Made by a program: the position numbers and the translations under genes. Positions 28,301 to 38,020 of a stretch of 64,000 bases of DNA are shown here, one piece after another (positions within the stretch are counted from its first letter, which is position 1; every line of letters begins with the position of its first letter). Source of the stretch: Chryseobacterium sp. CY350 (GTDB taxonomy: Bacteria; Bacteroidota; Bacteroidia; Flavobacteriales; Weeksellaceae); NCBI RefSeq assembly GCF_027945075.1, contig NZ_CP116034.1:1240001-1304000 (forward strand), written 5' to 3'. The notes under the pieces are model-generated. The model was not told where the DNA came from. It saw only the letters and a program-made list of their open reading frames with translations, and ran no database searches.

Positions 28301-29695
28301 TTAATGGGTTACAAGGTAATTGAGACTGTTCTCCGTCATTTTTTTGATATTATCCTGAAACGAATTGGACTGGCTCGGATTTCCGTTTACTGTTTCATTG
28401 TACCAGTCGTAGGCACCTGTACAGATGACCATACATTTTTTGTTGGCCGTTCCGCCGGGAAATTCAGCAATGGCGACACGTCCGTCCAAAGTATTATCCC
28501 AAGCCTCACTGGCAAGATTATTACCACCTGTCTGGCTTCTCCACCCGGCACCATTGACGTATCCACCCCAGTCAGGAAGGAACCACCACGCTGTATGATT
28601 CAAACGGAATGTACCTTTTTCAAGCATATTAGCTTTACCCGGTTCGTATGTCTGCAGACCATTGAAAACCGGATGATTCTCATATCCTTTGAAAGAGATT
28701 CCCCAATCACTTCCTGTATCTACAAATCCGTTTGGAAGAAAATCTCCAAAAACATTATTCGGTCCTTTTCCTGCAGGAACTATTCCCAATGCATCAACAT
28801 ATTGTGCAGCAAAGCTTGTTAGCAAAATATTTCCTCCGCCATTCAAATAGGTTTTGATTTTGGAAGTCACATTCGTATTCAGCGCATCGCCCGGTAGAGC
28901 GGTAGCCGAGTCAAAATGCCACCAGATCACATTGATTCCCGTAAGATTGACTGCACCACTTGCGACATCTGCCAGCGAAACATAGACTGCTCCTGAATAT
29001 TTTCCGAAAAGCCAGTCAGAAGCTGCAATCTCATCCGGATTTGTCAATCCTGTTCTTGTAGCAGCCGTTCCAAGGAATGCAACGGACGGGCCGGAAACAG
29101 GTGTTGTTACTTTAGCAGTATATATTTCCGTAAGATTGCCATTAGAAACAGTAAACGCAACCGGATTGGTAAAGTTTAGAGTCGTTCCCGATGCGGGGCT
29201 GATGCTGACGCCATTTCCTGCTTCTATGATGGGCTGCAATGCAGTAAGATTTGTTCCTTCCGGCACTGTAAGAGAAATGGTTTTGCCAGAATTATTGATC
29301 GTAGCAGACAAGCCGTTGATCTTAAAGCTGATAATCGGATCCTGAGCTTTTACAGTGACCTGATAATCTTTATAAATATTGCCATTTTTAACTTTGAATT
29401 TAACCGGCTGTGAAAAATCAACCGTTGCTCCTGAGGCAGGCGAAACTGTTGCACCTTGCGGAAGTTCAATAGCCGGAGCCAATGTCTTTACGCTTGTACC
29501 GTAAGGAAGCGTTAGTGTAATTTTATCATTCTTATGGTCAATTTCTCCAGAAACACCATTTACTCTGAAAGAAGAAATATTGACCGAAACATCCGTAACA
29601 AGTCCATCTTCCACCTGGCTGTCGCAAGACCAGACAAAAGCCGCAGACATCAGCAGGATAATGATTATGTGAGTTTTTTTGAATATAGTTTTCAT
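28301..29695 (-). CDS. DUF4960-type surface glycan-binding lipoprotein
   Basis: This 464-residue lipoprotein has lipobox VWSC (Cys24). Two consecutive Ig-like modules (about 35-115 and 118-195) carry the repeated phrase ...ATVSPASGATVDF / VSISPASGTTLNF. A larger C-terminal domain (about 205-464) with YLNGGGNILLTSFAAQYVD and WWFLPDWGGYVNGAGW is what I remember as DUF4960 from fructan loci. The position directly after susD is that of the SusE/F-like surface glycan-binding protein. The C-terminal domain has a glutamine-amidotransferase-like look but no visible catalytic triad, so glycan binding is favoured. Confidence 0.75.
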   Translation of the reverse strand: MKTIFKKTHIIIILLMSAAFVWSCDSQVEDGLVTDVSVNISSFRVNGVSGEIDHKNDKITLTLPYGTSVKTLAPAIELPQGATVSPASGATVDFSQPVKFKVKNGNIYKDYQVTVKAQDPIISFKINGLSATINNSGKTISLTVPEGTNLTALQPIIEAGNGVSISPASGTTLNFTNPVAFTVSNGNLTEIYTAKVTTPVSGPSVAFLGTAATRTGLTNPDEIAASDWLFGKYSGAVYVSLADVASGAVNLTGINVIWWHFDSATALPGDALNTNVTSKIKTYLNGGGNILLTSFAAQYVDALGIVPAGKGPNNVFGDFLPNGFVDTGSDWGISFKGYENHPVFNGLQTYEPGKANMLEKGTFRLNHTAWWFLPDWGGYVNGAGWRSQTGGNNLASEAWDNTLDGRVAIAEFPGGTANKKCMVICTGAYDWYNETVNGNPSQSNSFQDNIKKMTENSLNYLVTH

Positions 29696-29707
29696 TTGTA
29701 CCTTGTT

Positions 29708-31405
29708 TTAATATCCGTTATTTTGTTTGTACAGTCCCTGACTGAAATTGATCTGTGATAAAGGAATCGGACAGTATTCTTCAATTCCGTGGTCAAACCC
29801 CGCCTGTGAATAGAAAGATCTTTTAGTTTTCTCAACAGAATAATAGGTGTTCATCGTTCCTGCTGTAACGCCCCATCTTACGAGGTCAAAGAATCGGCTT
29901 CCTTCCATTGCAAACTCCATTCTTCTCTCCCATCGCAGTGCTTTTCTTGCAAAATCCTGATTCCACGTGCAGTTCACGCCCGGTTGATATTGGCTGATGA
30001 GATTGTTGGTGGTGTAGCTTCCTGTCAAAACCGTACTGCCAGCCGCACGCTGTCTCACCTGATTGATTAATGGCAATGCTTCGTTGATTTGTCCCAATTC
30101 TATCATTGCCTCGGCTTTCATTAGCAGAACATCGGAATATCTGATAATAATTCTGTTTTTCGAATTTCCGTAAAAAGGATCTACATTAACGGTACAGCCA
30201 CATCCTACAGGCACATTTTCTTTTAATGAAGCATAATATCCATAAGTTCCGGGACTTCTGCTCCAGCTTTCCTGAAATATTTTGTTTTCTTCGTATTTCC
30301 AAGGCAGTCCTGGCAAGGCAACGGTGTGATACAATCTCGGATCTACTTTGTAACTGTTCAGTTGATTGTAATTAAGATCCGTATCGTTAAAAGTATCAAA
30401 CATCGGTAATCCCTGCGGTGTCGTTTTGAAAGCGTTTACCAGATTCTGACTTGGCTTATGAAAATCGCAACACCCCAAACCTTGCGGCAGAGAAAGCATA
30501 TCACCGTAATTCAGCCTTCCGAAAAGCGTTCCGTCATTGTCAGAATATTGAATGGAAAAAACCGCCTCCGAACCGTTTTCGTGTGTCCCAGGCATAAAAT
30601 TATACCCGAAATCCGGCTCCAAAGTGTAATTTCCGATCACCTGATTGGCCGCGTCAATAGATTTTTGAAGCGTAACCGGATTTACCTGCGTTACCGTATA
30701 GTTATCATCCTGCTCATACGCCTGATACAGCCTTACTTTAGCAAGATAAGCATAAGCTGCACTTTTCTTTGGTCTTCCGACTTCTGACTGTGTTGCAGGC
30801 AGATTAGCCGCAGCGAATTCAAAATTAGAAGCAATCGCTTCCCATAACTGTTGGTCGTTCTTTGCCCTGTTGGAGATTTTCGGATAATCTTCAATCGGTG
30901 TGTTTTCATCTACATAAGGCACATATTTAAATAATGTTTTCAGTAAAAAGTAATAATGTCCTCTTACGAAACTCATTTCAGCGATCCGCCTTTGTTTGTT
31001 CGGATATTCTGAATCTGAAAGCTGCTTCAGTGCAGCAATCGCTTTGTTACATCTGGAAATCCCTACATAATTGAGATACCATAATCTGTCTAATTCACCA
31101 AAATCGGGACGGATATTGTTTGAAATTTCAAAAAAGTGAAAGGTCTGGATATCGTTGGTTCCGCTTCCTCCTTTGTATGCGTCATCAGAACGCACGTTTC
31201 CGTATGGCCAAAGACTGAAAGGGGTGTCATAATGGTCGTTTCCGAGAGATGCGTAGGCTGCAACTACAAAACCATCCACATTCTGAGGTGTTACCACATC
31301 GGCTTCCGACAGAACGCCTCTTGGCTCATTGTCCAGAAAATCGTTGCAGGAGGTAGTTCCCAGCAAAAAGGCAAAAGCTATTGTTAAAAGTATATTCTTT
31401 TTCAT
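29708..31405 (-). CDS. susD: SusD/RagB family nutrient-binding lipoprotein
   Basis: This 565-residue outer-membrane lipoprotein (lipobox GTTSC, Cys20, followed by NDFLDNEPRG) is the lid of the SusCD importer. TPR-like helices include RGHYYFLLKTLFKYVPYVDE, and the C-terminal SusD signatures RYSDVLLMKAEAM and RWERRMEFAMEGSRFFDLVRWG are intact. It is 18 nt downstream of susC and 12 nt upstream of the DUF4960-type gene. It probably binds fructo-oligosaccharides together with its SusC. Confidence 0.95.
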   Translation of the reverse strand: MKKNILLTIAFAFLLGTTSCNDFLDNEPRGVLSEADVVTPQNVDGFVVAAYASLGNDHYDTPFSLWPYGNVRSDDAYKGGSGTNDIQTFHFFEISNNIRPDFGELDRLWYLNYVGISRCNKAIAALKQLSDSEYPNKQRRIAEMSFVRGHYYFLLKTLFKYVPYVDENTPIEDYPKISNRAKNDQQLWEAIASNFEFAAANLPATQSEVGRPKKSAAYAYLAKVRLYQAYEQDDNYTVTQVNPVTLQKSIDAANQVIGNYTLEPDFGYNFMPGTHENGSEAVFSIQYSDNDGTLFGRLNYGDMLSLPQGLGCCDFHKPSQNLVNAFKTTPQGLPMFDTFNDTDLNYNQLNSYKVDPRLYHTVALPGLPWKYEENKIFQESWSRSPGTYGYYASLKENVPVGCGCTVNVDPFYGNSKNRIIIRYSDVLLMKAEAMIELGQINEALPLINQVRQRAAGSTVLTGSYTTNNLISQYQPGVNCTWNQDFARKALRWERRMEFAMEGSRFFDLVRWGVTAGTMNTYYSVEKTKRSFYSQAGFDHGIEEYCPIPLSQINFSQGLYKQNNGY

Positions 31406-31423
31406 TTTTTTATTATTTATAAA

Positions 31424-34400
31424 TTATAGGGAAAAATTAACTCCAAAATTGATCGTCAGCGGTAACGGATAACCGAATGCCGGTGTTTCAGGATCTATTC
31501 CTGTAAAGCTTTTTGATTTTATCGTCCAAAGATTCTGAACACTTGCATACATCCTGAAATTGACAATGTGATACTGCTCCATTAAAGATTTCGGGAACGT
31601 GTAGCCCAACTGTAAAACCCTCAGCTTCAGATAACTTCCGCTTTCTACATAATACGATGAGAATCTGGATTCTGCATTGCTGTCCACTGTCGTAAGCGCA
31701 GGAATATCCGAATTGGGATTCTGTGGCGACCACGCATTCAGAAGCCTTGTCCCTTTATTAGAACCTACATCATCCACACTCCAGAAATCGGTCTGGTATT
31801 TTTTTGAATTAATGACATCTACATCGCCGATGCCCTGCCAGAAGGTTGAAAGATCAAAGTTTTTGTATGAAAAGTTGAGGTTGACACCGTACATAAACCC
31901 CGGATTCGGATTGCCGATCCACGTTCTGTCTTTGTCGTCAATCATTCCATCACCATTTAGATCTGCATAACGGATTCTTCCTAAACCTTTACCTGACTGA
32001 GTTGCAGAATTATCCACCTCTGCCTGAGTCCTGAAAAGTCCATCAGCAACATAACCATACATTGAGTTGACGGGGCGTCCCAAGATATTATCCGTTGTTC
32101 CGTTTCCACCGTAGTTGTTGATAACGGATTGAGGAAGTTCGGTAATTTTGTTACGGTTCATCGAGATGTTTCCTGAAACCTCGTAGCGGAAACCACCTGC
32201 GGTTTCATTCTGATAAGACAATGCAACTTCAATCCCTTTGTTTTCCATAGATGCACCATTGATCCATCGATCTCCTCCTTCTCCGATCACACCAAGATAA
32301 GGTGGCAATACCAGAATGTCTTTTGTTGCTTTTTTATAGATATCAACACTACCCGTCAGTTTTTGATTTAAAAATCCGAAATCCAGTCCAAGATTGGTCT
32401 GCGTGGTGGTTTCCCATCTCAAGTCGTCATTTTTTGTCTGCGTTGCGATAAATCCTGATGGCAGTAATCCGCTTCCGACACCGGAAATATCGTAAGCCGT
32501 CCCGTAAGATGTTGCCCACGTTGGATTTCCTCCTGCATAGTTCGCTATATAAAGCGAGTAAACCGCCGAATTGCTGATTTCCTGATTCCCGGTTTGTCCC
32601 CAACCTGCTCTTAATCTCAAATCTGAGAAAAACGGAATCAGATTTTCTGCAAAATGTTCTTTATTGATTCTCCATCCTGCCGAGAATGCAGGAAAAGTTC
32701 CAAAACGGTTATTTTTACCGAATCTTGAAGAGCCGTCATAACGCATTGTTGCAGAGAAAAGATAACGGTTGTCATAATCGTAAGAGAATTTTCCGAAGTA
32801 GGACAATAGGCTGTAATACGTGGAACTTCCGCCGTTGAAAGCGTCCCCAGTTCCCGCATCGGGATACATATAATCCGGTGTTTCTATCAAAAATCCTTCT
32901 TTTCTCAGCCAGGTGTTTTTAAATGTATCCTTGTACATTTCCATTCCGCCCAAAACATCAAAATGGTGTTTTCCTGCTTTTGCAGTGTATTGTGCGGTAT
33001 TTGACCACGTCCATTTTTCGGTGTCCGACTGGTCGATGTTCACTGCATTGGTTTTGTTTTGCAGATAACCCGAAACATAGCTTCTTTGCAGCATTCTTTT
33101 GTAATAATTGGAAAGATCTATTCCGAAGCTTGATTTTAAGGTCAAATTTTTCACAGGCTGCAATTCGGCATAGACATTTCCGAAGAATCTTTGGTATTGA
33201 TAGCCGTTGTCTTTATTGTATTCCAAAAGTCTGACAGGATTTTGCCTGTCATTCATTCCGCCAACCGGTCCTCCCCAGCCGATTCCATCTACAGTATGAA
33301 CCGGAATGATGGGCAAAGCACGTAAAGCAGGATCCAAAACGCCGGGATCCATCAGTTCATTGGTTTTATTAAAGGTGAAATTTTCACCGATTTTCAGTTT
33401 TCCGTCGAAAAAGTTATACGAGGTATTGACACGGGCAGACAATCTTTTGAAATTAGTCAATTTCACGATTCCTTCATTGTCATAATATCCCAGAGAGAAG
33501 TAGTAAGAACCCTTGTCTGAAGCACTCGAAGCAGAAACATCCAGTGAATTGGCAACACCAGTCTGCGAAACCTCATCGTACCAGTTGGTATTGGCCGACT
33601 TAATCGTTTTTCCGGCATCCAGATATTCGGGCACGAAACTATTGTATAAAGTTGGAATGCCATTCTGGACACCCCAATCGAAATTGTAGCTGAGATTATT
33701 CAAATTTGGGTTCAGTCCGTCATTAATATTGGCCTGCCAGAGAACCTGTCCGAACTGCTTTGCATTCAGAACCTCAGTTGTTCTGGCATACTGTGAATAT
33801 GCCGTATAATAATTGAGGTCGATTCTCATCTTCCCTTTTTTTCCTTTTTTGGTAGTAATAATGATAACGCCATTCGCAGCCCTGGATCCGTAGATACTTG
33901 CAGAAGATGCATCTTTGAGAACCTGCATCGATTCGATATCACTTGGATTAAGCTCGTGCATCCCAGCTTTAGTGGGAACTCCATCTATTACATAAAGTGG
34001 ATCTGTATTATTCAGAGTTCCAACTCCACGAATCAGTACTTTTGTGTTACTGCCTGAAGGAGATCCGTCGGCTGTGATATTAACGCCGGCTACTCTTCCC
34101 TGCAAAGATTTTATTGGATTGGGTTCGGTCTGCTTGTTCAGGTCTTTCATATCCACCACTGAAACCGCACCGGTAATATCTGCTTTTCGCTGCTTCGTAT
34201 ATCCGGTTACGATGACCTCATCTATACTTCTTATTTTCTCTGCAGCTAAAATGATGTTAAGAACCGTTTTTTCATCTACCACAACTTCACGGGTAGAATA
34301 ATCCGGATAAGTGAAAATTAAAGTGTTTCCTTTTTGCAGGTCATTGATCTGAAATGCACCGCTGCTGTCTGTTGTGGTATTGGCTCCTGTTTCCGAAACG

Positions 34401-34525
34401 GTTACAATAACCCCGCTCAACGGTTTCTGATTTGAGGAAACTACCTTACCTTTAATGACTTCCTGCGCAAATACATACGAAAAAGGCAGAAGGCAAAAGG
34501 CGATGGCTATTTTGTATTTCTTCAT
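31424..34525 (-). CDS. susC: SusC/RagA family TonB-dependent transporter
   Basis: This 1033-residue outer-membrane transporter has signal peptide MKKYKIAIAFCLLPFSYVFAQ, then a carboxypeptidase-like domain (about 22-95), the TonB-box region DEVIVTGYTKQRK, the plug (about 115-230) with SusC signatures LQGRVAGVNI, LYVIDGVP and ASIYGSRAANGVIIITTKKG, and a 22-strand barrel ending in the typical aromatic terminus NFGVNFSL. It is the import channel of the fructan locus, 12 nt downstream of the secreted GH32 gene. Regulation by the hybrid sensor encoded at the right end of the locus is expected from the Bacteroides model. Confidence 0.95.
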   Translation of the reverse strand: MKKYKIAIAFCLLPFSYVFAQEVIKGKVVSSNQKPLSGVIVTVSETGANTTTDSSGAFQINDLQKGNTLIFTYPDYSTREVVVDEKTVLNIILAAEKIRSIDEVIVTGYTKQRKADITGAVSVVDMKDLNKQTEPNPIKSLQGRVAGVNITADGSPSGSNTKVLIRGVGTLNNTDPLYVIDGVPTKAGMHELNPSDIESMQVLKDASSASIYGSRAANGVIIITTKKGKKGKMRIDLNYYTAYSQYARTTEVLNAKQFGQVLWQANINDGLNPNLNNLSYNFDWGVQNGIPTLYNSFVPEYLDAGKTIKSANTNWYDEVSQTGVANSLDVSASSASDKGSYYFSLGYYDNEGIVKLTNFKRLSARVNTSYNFFDGKLKIGENFTFNKTNELMDPGVLDPALRALPIIPVHTVDGIGWGGPVGGMNDRQNPVRLLEYNKDNGYQYQRFFGNVYAELQPVKNLTLKSSFGIDLSNYYKRMLQRSYVSGYLQNKTNAVNIDQSDTEKWTWSNTAQYTAKAGKHHFDVLGGMEMYKDTFKNTWLRKEGFLIETPDYMYPDAGTGDAFNGGSSTYYSLLSYFGKFSYDYDNRYLFSATMRYDGSSRFGKNNRFGTFPAFSAGWRINKEHFAENLIPFFSDLRLRAGWGQTGNQEISNSAVYSLYIANYAGGNPTWATSYGTAYDISGVGSGLLPSGFIATQTKNDDLRWETTTQTNLGLDFGFLNQKLTGSVDIYKKATKDILVLPPYLGVIGEGGDRWINGASMENKGIEVALSYQNETAGGFRYEVSGNISMNRNKITELPQSVINNYGGNGTTDNILGRPVNSMYGYVADGLFRTQAEVDNSATQSGKGLGRIRYADLNGDGMIDDKDRTWIGNPNPGFMYGVNLNFSYKNFDLSTFWQGIGDVDVINSKKYQTDFWSVDDVGSNKGTRLLNAWSPQNPNSDIPALTTVDSNAESRFSSYYVESGSYLKLRVLQLGYTFPKSLMEQYHIVNFRMYASVQNLWTIKSKSFTGIDPETPAFGYPLPLTINFGVNFSL

Positions 34526-34536
34526 AGTATAGTTTT

Positions 34537-36099
34537 TTATTTGATATTAATCTGATGAGCATTGAAGTTCACTGTACTTCCTTTGGTATCTGTGGATAAG
34601 CTTAGCTCCGAGAAGCTTTCATTAGGGAAGAATATTTCAGTCATTACTTTTTCGCCATTATTGAAGAAAATCTCGATGGAAGTTTTATCCAATACAATTT
34701 TGATTGTTGCATTTTGGTAGCTTTTTGATAATGGTGCTTTTGAAATTCTGTCTGCAAAATTGTTCTTAAAATCGGTTTTCCCGGATTTGGTACGGTCAAT
34801 AAAAAGTTCCTGCTTATTATTATCAATTCCGAAAATTACCTTTTCTCCCAATGAATTTTTCAAAGCAAAATTGTATACTCCTTTGGTCATTTTTTTGAAA
34901 TCAACATCAATTACCGCTTTGGAAAGATCTATTTCTCCTTTGCTGATGAGCTTTTTATCGGAAACAAGGTTAATTTCTTTTTTAACTGCCTTCCCTTTGT
35001 AATTTTTAAGCTGGGAAACAGGAATATTTTTCAGAATGTAACCTTCTTTTGATCTTTTCAAAATCACTTCACGAGGAATAGTAGAACTTCCTCTCCATTT
35101 TTCTGTAGGCACATTCGGTGAATAATCCCAATTTGACATCCATCCGATAATTACTCTTTTATTATCCGGAACATTATCAAAAGAAACACTCGCATAATTA
35201 TCGCGTCCCCAATCCAACCAGACTACTTTTTCTTTTTCGAGCTGCTTTGTAAAAACATCATCCATTTTGAAGGTTTTTCCGTCAAAATCACCTACAAAAT
35301 ACTGTGCGGCAGAACCACCGTTCGGACCACCCGGATTAATGTTGACGATAAGCACCCATTTTTCTTCATTGGTTCCTTCTACCTTTATCGGGAAAAGATC
35401 CGGACATTCCCAAACCCCACCGTGTCCCCCGAAATCTTTACCAAATTCCGAAAGGAAGGTCCAGTCTTTCAGGTTTTTTGAGGCATAAAAATGCTGTCTG
35501 TCCTGTGCCGCCAATCCCATGACCCATTGTTTTCTTTTGGCATCCCAGAAAACTTTCGGATCCCTGAAATCTTTGATACCCGGATTTTTCAGTACAGGAT
35601 TGTTACTGTATTTGGTCCAGGTTTTTCCATTATCCAAAGAATAAGCGATTGCCTGAGACTGTGCATCGATTGCTCCAGCCTGCTCTTTTTTCATATCGTG
35701 ATAGGTGAAAATTGCGACCACGGGAATATTCTTTCCATCACCGAAACCTGATGTATTATCCTTATCCACAACTGCGCTTCCGGAAAAAATTGCGCCTTTC
35801 TCATCATAGGCAAGTGCAGGAGCTAATTCTTCCCATTTTATAAGATCTTTACTGATGGCGTGGCCCCAGTGCATCTTACTGAAATCCGGAACGCTTTGAA
35901 ATGGCGTATATTGGAAAAATAAGTGATATGTTCCGTTGAGATAAAACATCCCGTTCGGATCATTCATCCATCCTTTTTGAGGAGTGAAATGATAGTTGGG
36001 TCTGTAAAGCTGCTCTTCGGACGTCTTTGAATCCGACTGTGCATTGAGCCCGGAATAAAACGTTGCAGCGATGATTAAAGTTGATATTATTTTCTTCAT
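34537..36099 (-). CDS. GH32 levanase/exo-inulinase
   Basis: This 520-residue secreted enzyme has signal peptide MKKIISTLIIAATFYSGLNAQ. It is a classic GH32 five-blade propeller: WMNDPNG (nucleophile Asp47), FRDP (residues 178-181) and WECPDLF (acid/base Glu231), followed by a C-terminal beta-sandwich with IEIFFNNGEKVMTEIFFPN. It hydrolyses terminal or internal beta-fructoside bonds in levan, inulin or sucrose. It lies 12 nt upstream of susC, with the sugar porter gene 95 nt before it. There is no lipobox, so it is probably periplasmic. Confidence 0.92.
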   Translation of the reverse strand: MKKIISTLIIAATFYSGLNAQSDSKTSEEQLYRPNYHFTPQKGWMNDPNGMFYLNGTYHLFFQYTPFQSVPDFSKMHWGHAISKDLIKWEELAPALAYDEKGAIFSGSAVVDKDNTSGFGDGKNIPVVAIFTYHDMKKEQAGAIDAQSQAIAYSLDNGKTWTKYSNNPVLKNPGIKDFRDPKVFWDAKRKQWVMGLAAQDRQHFYASKNLKDWTFLSEFGKDFGGHGGVWECPDLFPIKVEGTNEEKWVLIVNINPGGPNGGSAAQYFVGDFDGKTFKMDDVFTKQLEKEKVVWLDWGRDNYASVSFDNVPDNKRVIIGWMSNWDYSPNVPTEKWRGSSTIPREVILKRSKEGYILKNIPVSQLKNYKGKAVKKEINLVSDKKLISKGEIDLSKAVIDVDFKKMTKGVYNFALKNSLGEKVIFGIDNNKQELFIDRTKSGKTDFKNNFADRISKAPLSKSYQNATIKIVLDKTSIEIFFNNGEKVMTEIFFPNESFSELSLSTDTKGSTVNFNAHQINIK

Positions 36100-36194
36100 T
36101 ATGATTATTTAATAAGAGATTTTTGAATTATTTAAAAACACTTTATTCTATTTGGAGAGGTGTTCTTTCTGATGATTACATTGATTTTTTAAAT

Positions 36195-37505
36195 CTATTT
36201 CGTCAGTGTTTTGCTTAATTTTTCAAGTGAGATACCTTTTGTCTCCGGCATCATAAACATCACGAATAATAATTGGAATACCATGGCAACGGTAAAGACT
36301 AAAAACACGGTTCCTGCTCCAATCGTGGAAAATAATGTAGGAATTAACGATGGAATGATCGCTGCCAAGAGCCAGTGTGTGGAACTTCCGAAAGCCTGTC
36401 CGGATGCGCGAAGGTGATTAGGAAAAATCTCTGAAATGAACACCCAGATCACCGTTCCCTGACCGATAGCGTGTGAAGCAATAAAAAGGAACAGGAAAAT
36501 AGGAATCGCCAATCCCGACCAATGAAAATAAAAAGCCATAGAAACCAATCCTAAAGAAATGATATAACCTACAGAACCCAAATACATCAATGTTCTCCTC
36601 CCGACTTTATCAATGAGGTTGACCCCTACCAAAGTGAAAACCATATTCACAACACCAATCCCGATACTGCTGAGAAGTGCTGTTTTCTCACCCAAACCTG
36701 CTTCACCAAAGATTCTTGGTGCATAATACAAGAATGCGTTGATTCCCGACATCTGATTAAAAAAGGCTACAAGAAAAGCCAGCATCAGCGGAAAACGGTA
36801 TTTTTTCATAAAGATATTTTCCTTTGGCGATTCTGCGTGGTTATCCTCCATCTGTGTGATCAAGGAGTCAGAATCCTGATCAGGACTCAGAATTTTCATC
36901 ACTTTTTTTGCTTCGTCTATTCTGGATTGCGAAACCAGCCATCTCGGACTTTCCGGAATGGTAAATACACATAATGTATAAATAGCCGCAGGAATTGCCT
37001 GCACACCAAGCATCCATCTCCAGTCGTTGTCACCGATACCGCTTAATAAATAATTTGATAAAAATGCAATCAGAATCCCCAGAACAATATTAAACTGATA
37101 CAGGGAAACCATTCTGCCACGGTCTTTTGCAGGCGCAATCTCTGAAATATAAGCCGGTGCAGCAATTGTAGAAGCACCAACACCCAAACCACCCATAAAC
37201 CTGAAAAATGCAAACAGATAAGGATCATTGGAAAGTGCAGTTCCTATCGCAGAAAACGCATATAAAACACCAATAATCAGGAGTGTTTTTTTACGTCCTA
37301 ATTTATTGGTCGGGATTCCGCCAAAAATGGCGCCTATCACTGTACCCCATAATGCCATTCCCATTACGACAGCTCCGTGAAATGCATCTGAGCTGTTCCA
37401 GAGTGCCTGCAATTTTTTGTCTGCACCGGAAATTACTACAACATCAAACCCGAAAAGAAATCCTGCCAAAGCTGCCGTAATAGACCACATAAGAATTTTA
37501 TTCAT
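36195..37505 (-). CDS. Sugar porter (MFS), probable fructose importer
   Basis: This 436-residue protein has 12 predicted membrane helices. The sugar-porter signatures are present: GTNKLGRKKTLL-type loop after helix 2 (PTNKLGRKKTL), PESPRWLVSQSRIDEA after helix 6, LIDKVGRRTLMYLG after helix 8, and PETKGISLEKL at the C-terminus. It probably carries fructose across the inner membrane, matching the MFS gene of the Bacteroides levan locus. The 95-nt gap to the next gene and 376 nt to the preceding terminator suggest that it heads the operon. Confidence 0.88.
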   Translation of the reverse strand: MNKILMWSITAALAGFLFGFDVVVISGADKKLQALWNSSDAFHGAVVMGMALWGTVIGAIFGGIPTNKLGRKKTLLIIGVLYAFSAIGTALSNDPYLFAFFRFMGGLGVGASTIAAPAYISEIAPAKDRGRMVSLYQFNIVLGILIAFLSNYLLSGIGDNDWRWMLGVQAIPAAIYTLCVFTIPESPRWLVSQSRIDEAKKVMKILSPDQDSDSLITQMEDNHAESPKENIFMKKYRFPLMLAFLVAFFNQMSGINAFLYYAPRIFGEAGLGEKTALLSSIGIGVVNMVFTLVGVNLIDKVGRRTLMYLGSVGYIISLGLVSMAFYFHWSGLAIPIFLFLFIASHAIGQGTVIWVFISEIFPNHLRASGQAFGSSTHWLLAAIIPSLIPTLFSTIGAGTVFLVFTVAMVFQLLFVMFMMPETKGISLEKLSKTLTK

Positions 37506-37680
37506 CTGTTAAAAATATTTATTTGTTTGTGGCTAATATATCCCTAGGCGGCAATCCAAAGGTCTAATTATGTAACTAAATATTTCGGCAAGGTTAATTA
37601 TTTGTTAATTAATTACAACTAATTTAAAATCAATAACTTAAATTTAAATAATTTCATTAAAGTTTCATCAGGTTTCAAAA

Positions 37681-37710
37681 ATGTAACATTGTTTTATAAA
37701 AATGTTACAT
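37681..37710. promoter_or_regulatory. Inverted repeat upstream of the sugar porter
   Basis: ATGTAACAT and ATGTTACAT form a perfect 9-bp inverted repeat with a 12-nt spacer, about 175-205 nt upstream of the porter ATG and between it and the sensor gene. It is a candidate operator for the AraC-type output domain of the sensor. No second copy was noticed before susC. Confidence 0.4.
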
Positions 37711-37874
37711 GTGTTTTGGTGTTTTTATGGTTTAAGAACAATTAATGTTATGAAAATTTTAACCGAAAAACCGGTCAAGGCATATAGTTTTGGGTCAGAA
37801 ACTTTTATGAATTATAAATCGTTCCAAAAGCTGTTTATTCGTTTACATGAAGGTACGTTGTTGAGAAAGTGTAA

Positions 37875-37905
37875 TAAAAAAGCAGCAGTTTGATTTACTG
37901 CTGCT
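37875..37905 (-). terminator. Terminator of the hybrid sensor gene
   Basis: A 9-bp stem AGCAGCAGT/ACTGCTGCT is followed on the minus strand by a T-run, about 115 nt beyond the sensor stop codon. This insulates the sensor from the porter operon. Confidence 0.75.
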
Positions 37906-38020
37906 GAATATTGTAAAAATATTAGATGTCAAAATTGATTTTAAATATAAATTAAAGCTTCAGATTTTGTCACTATACTATTGTATTCAAATATATAATC
38001 ATTTGATTTCGTAATTTTTA

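Noticed and set aside
37702..37893. Possible + strand 63-residue gene
   Set aside because: It ends inside the terminator of the sensor gene, starts inside the inverted repeat, and has no promoter or recognisable motif. Chance frame more likely.
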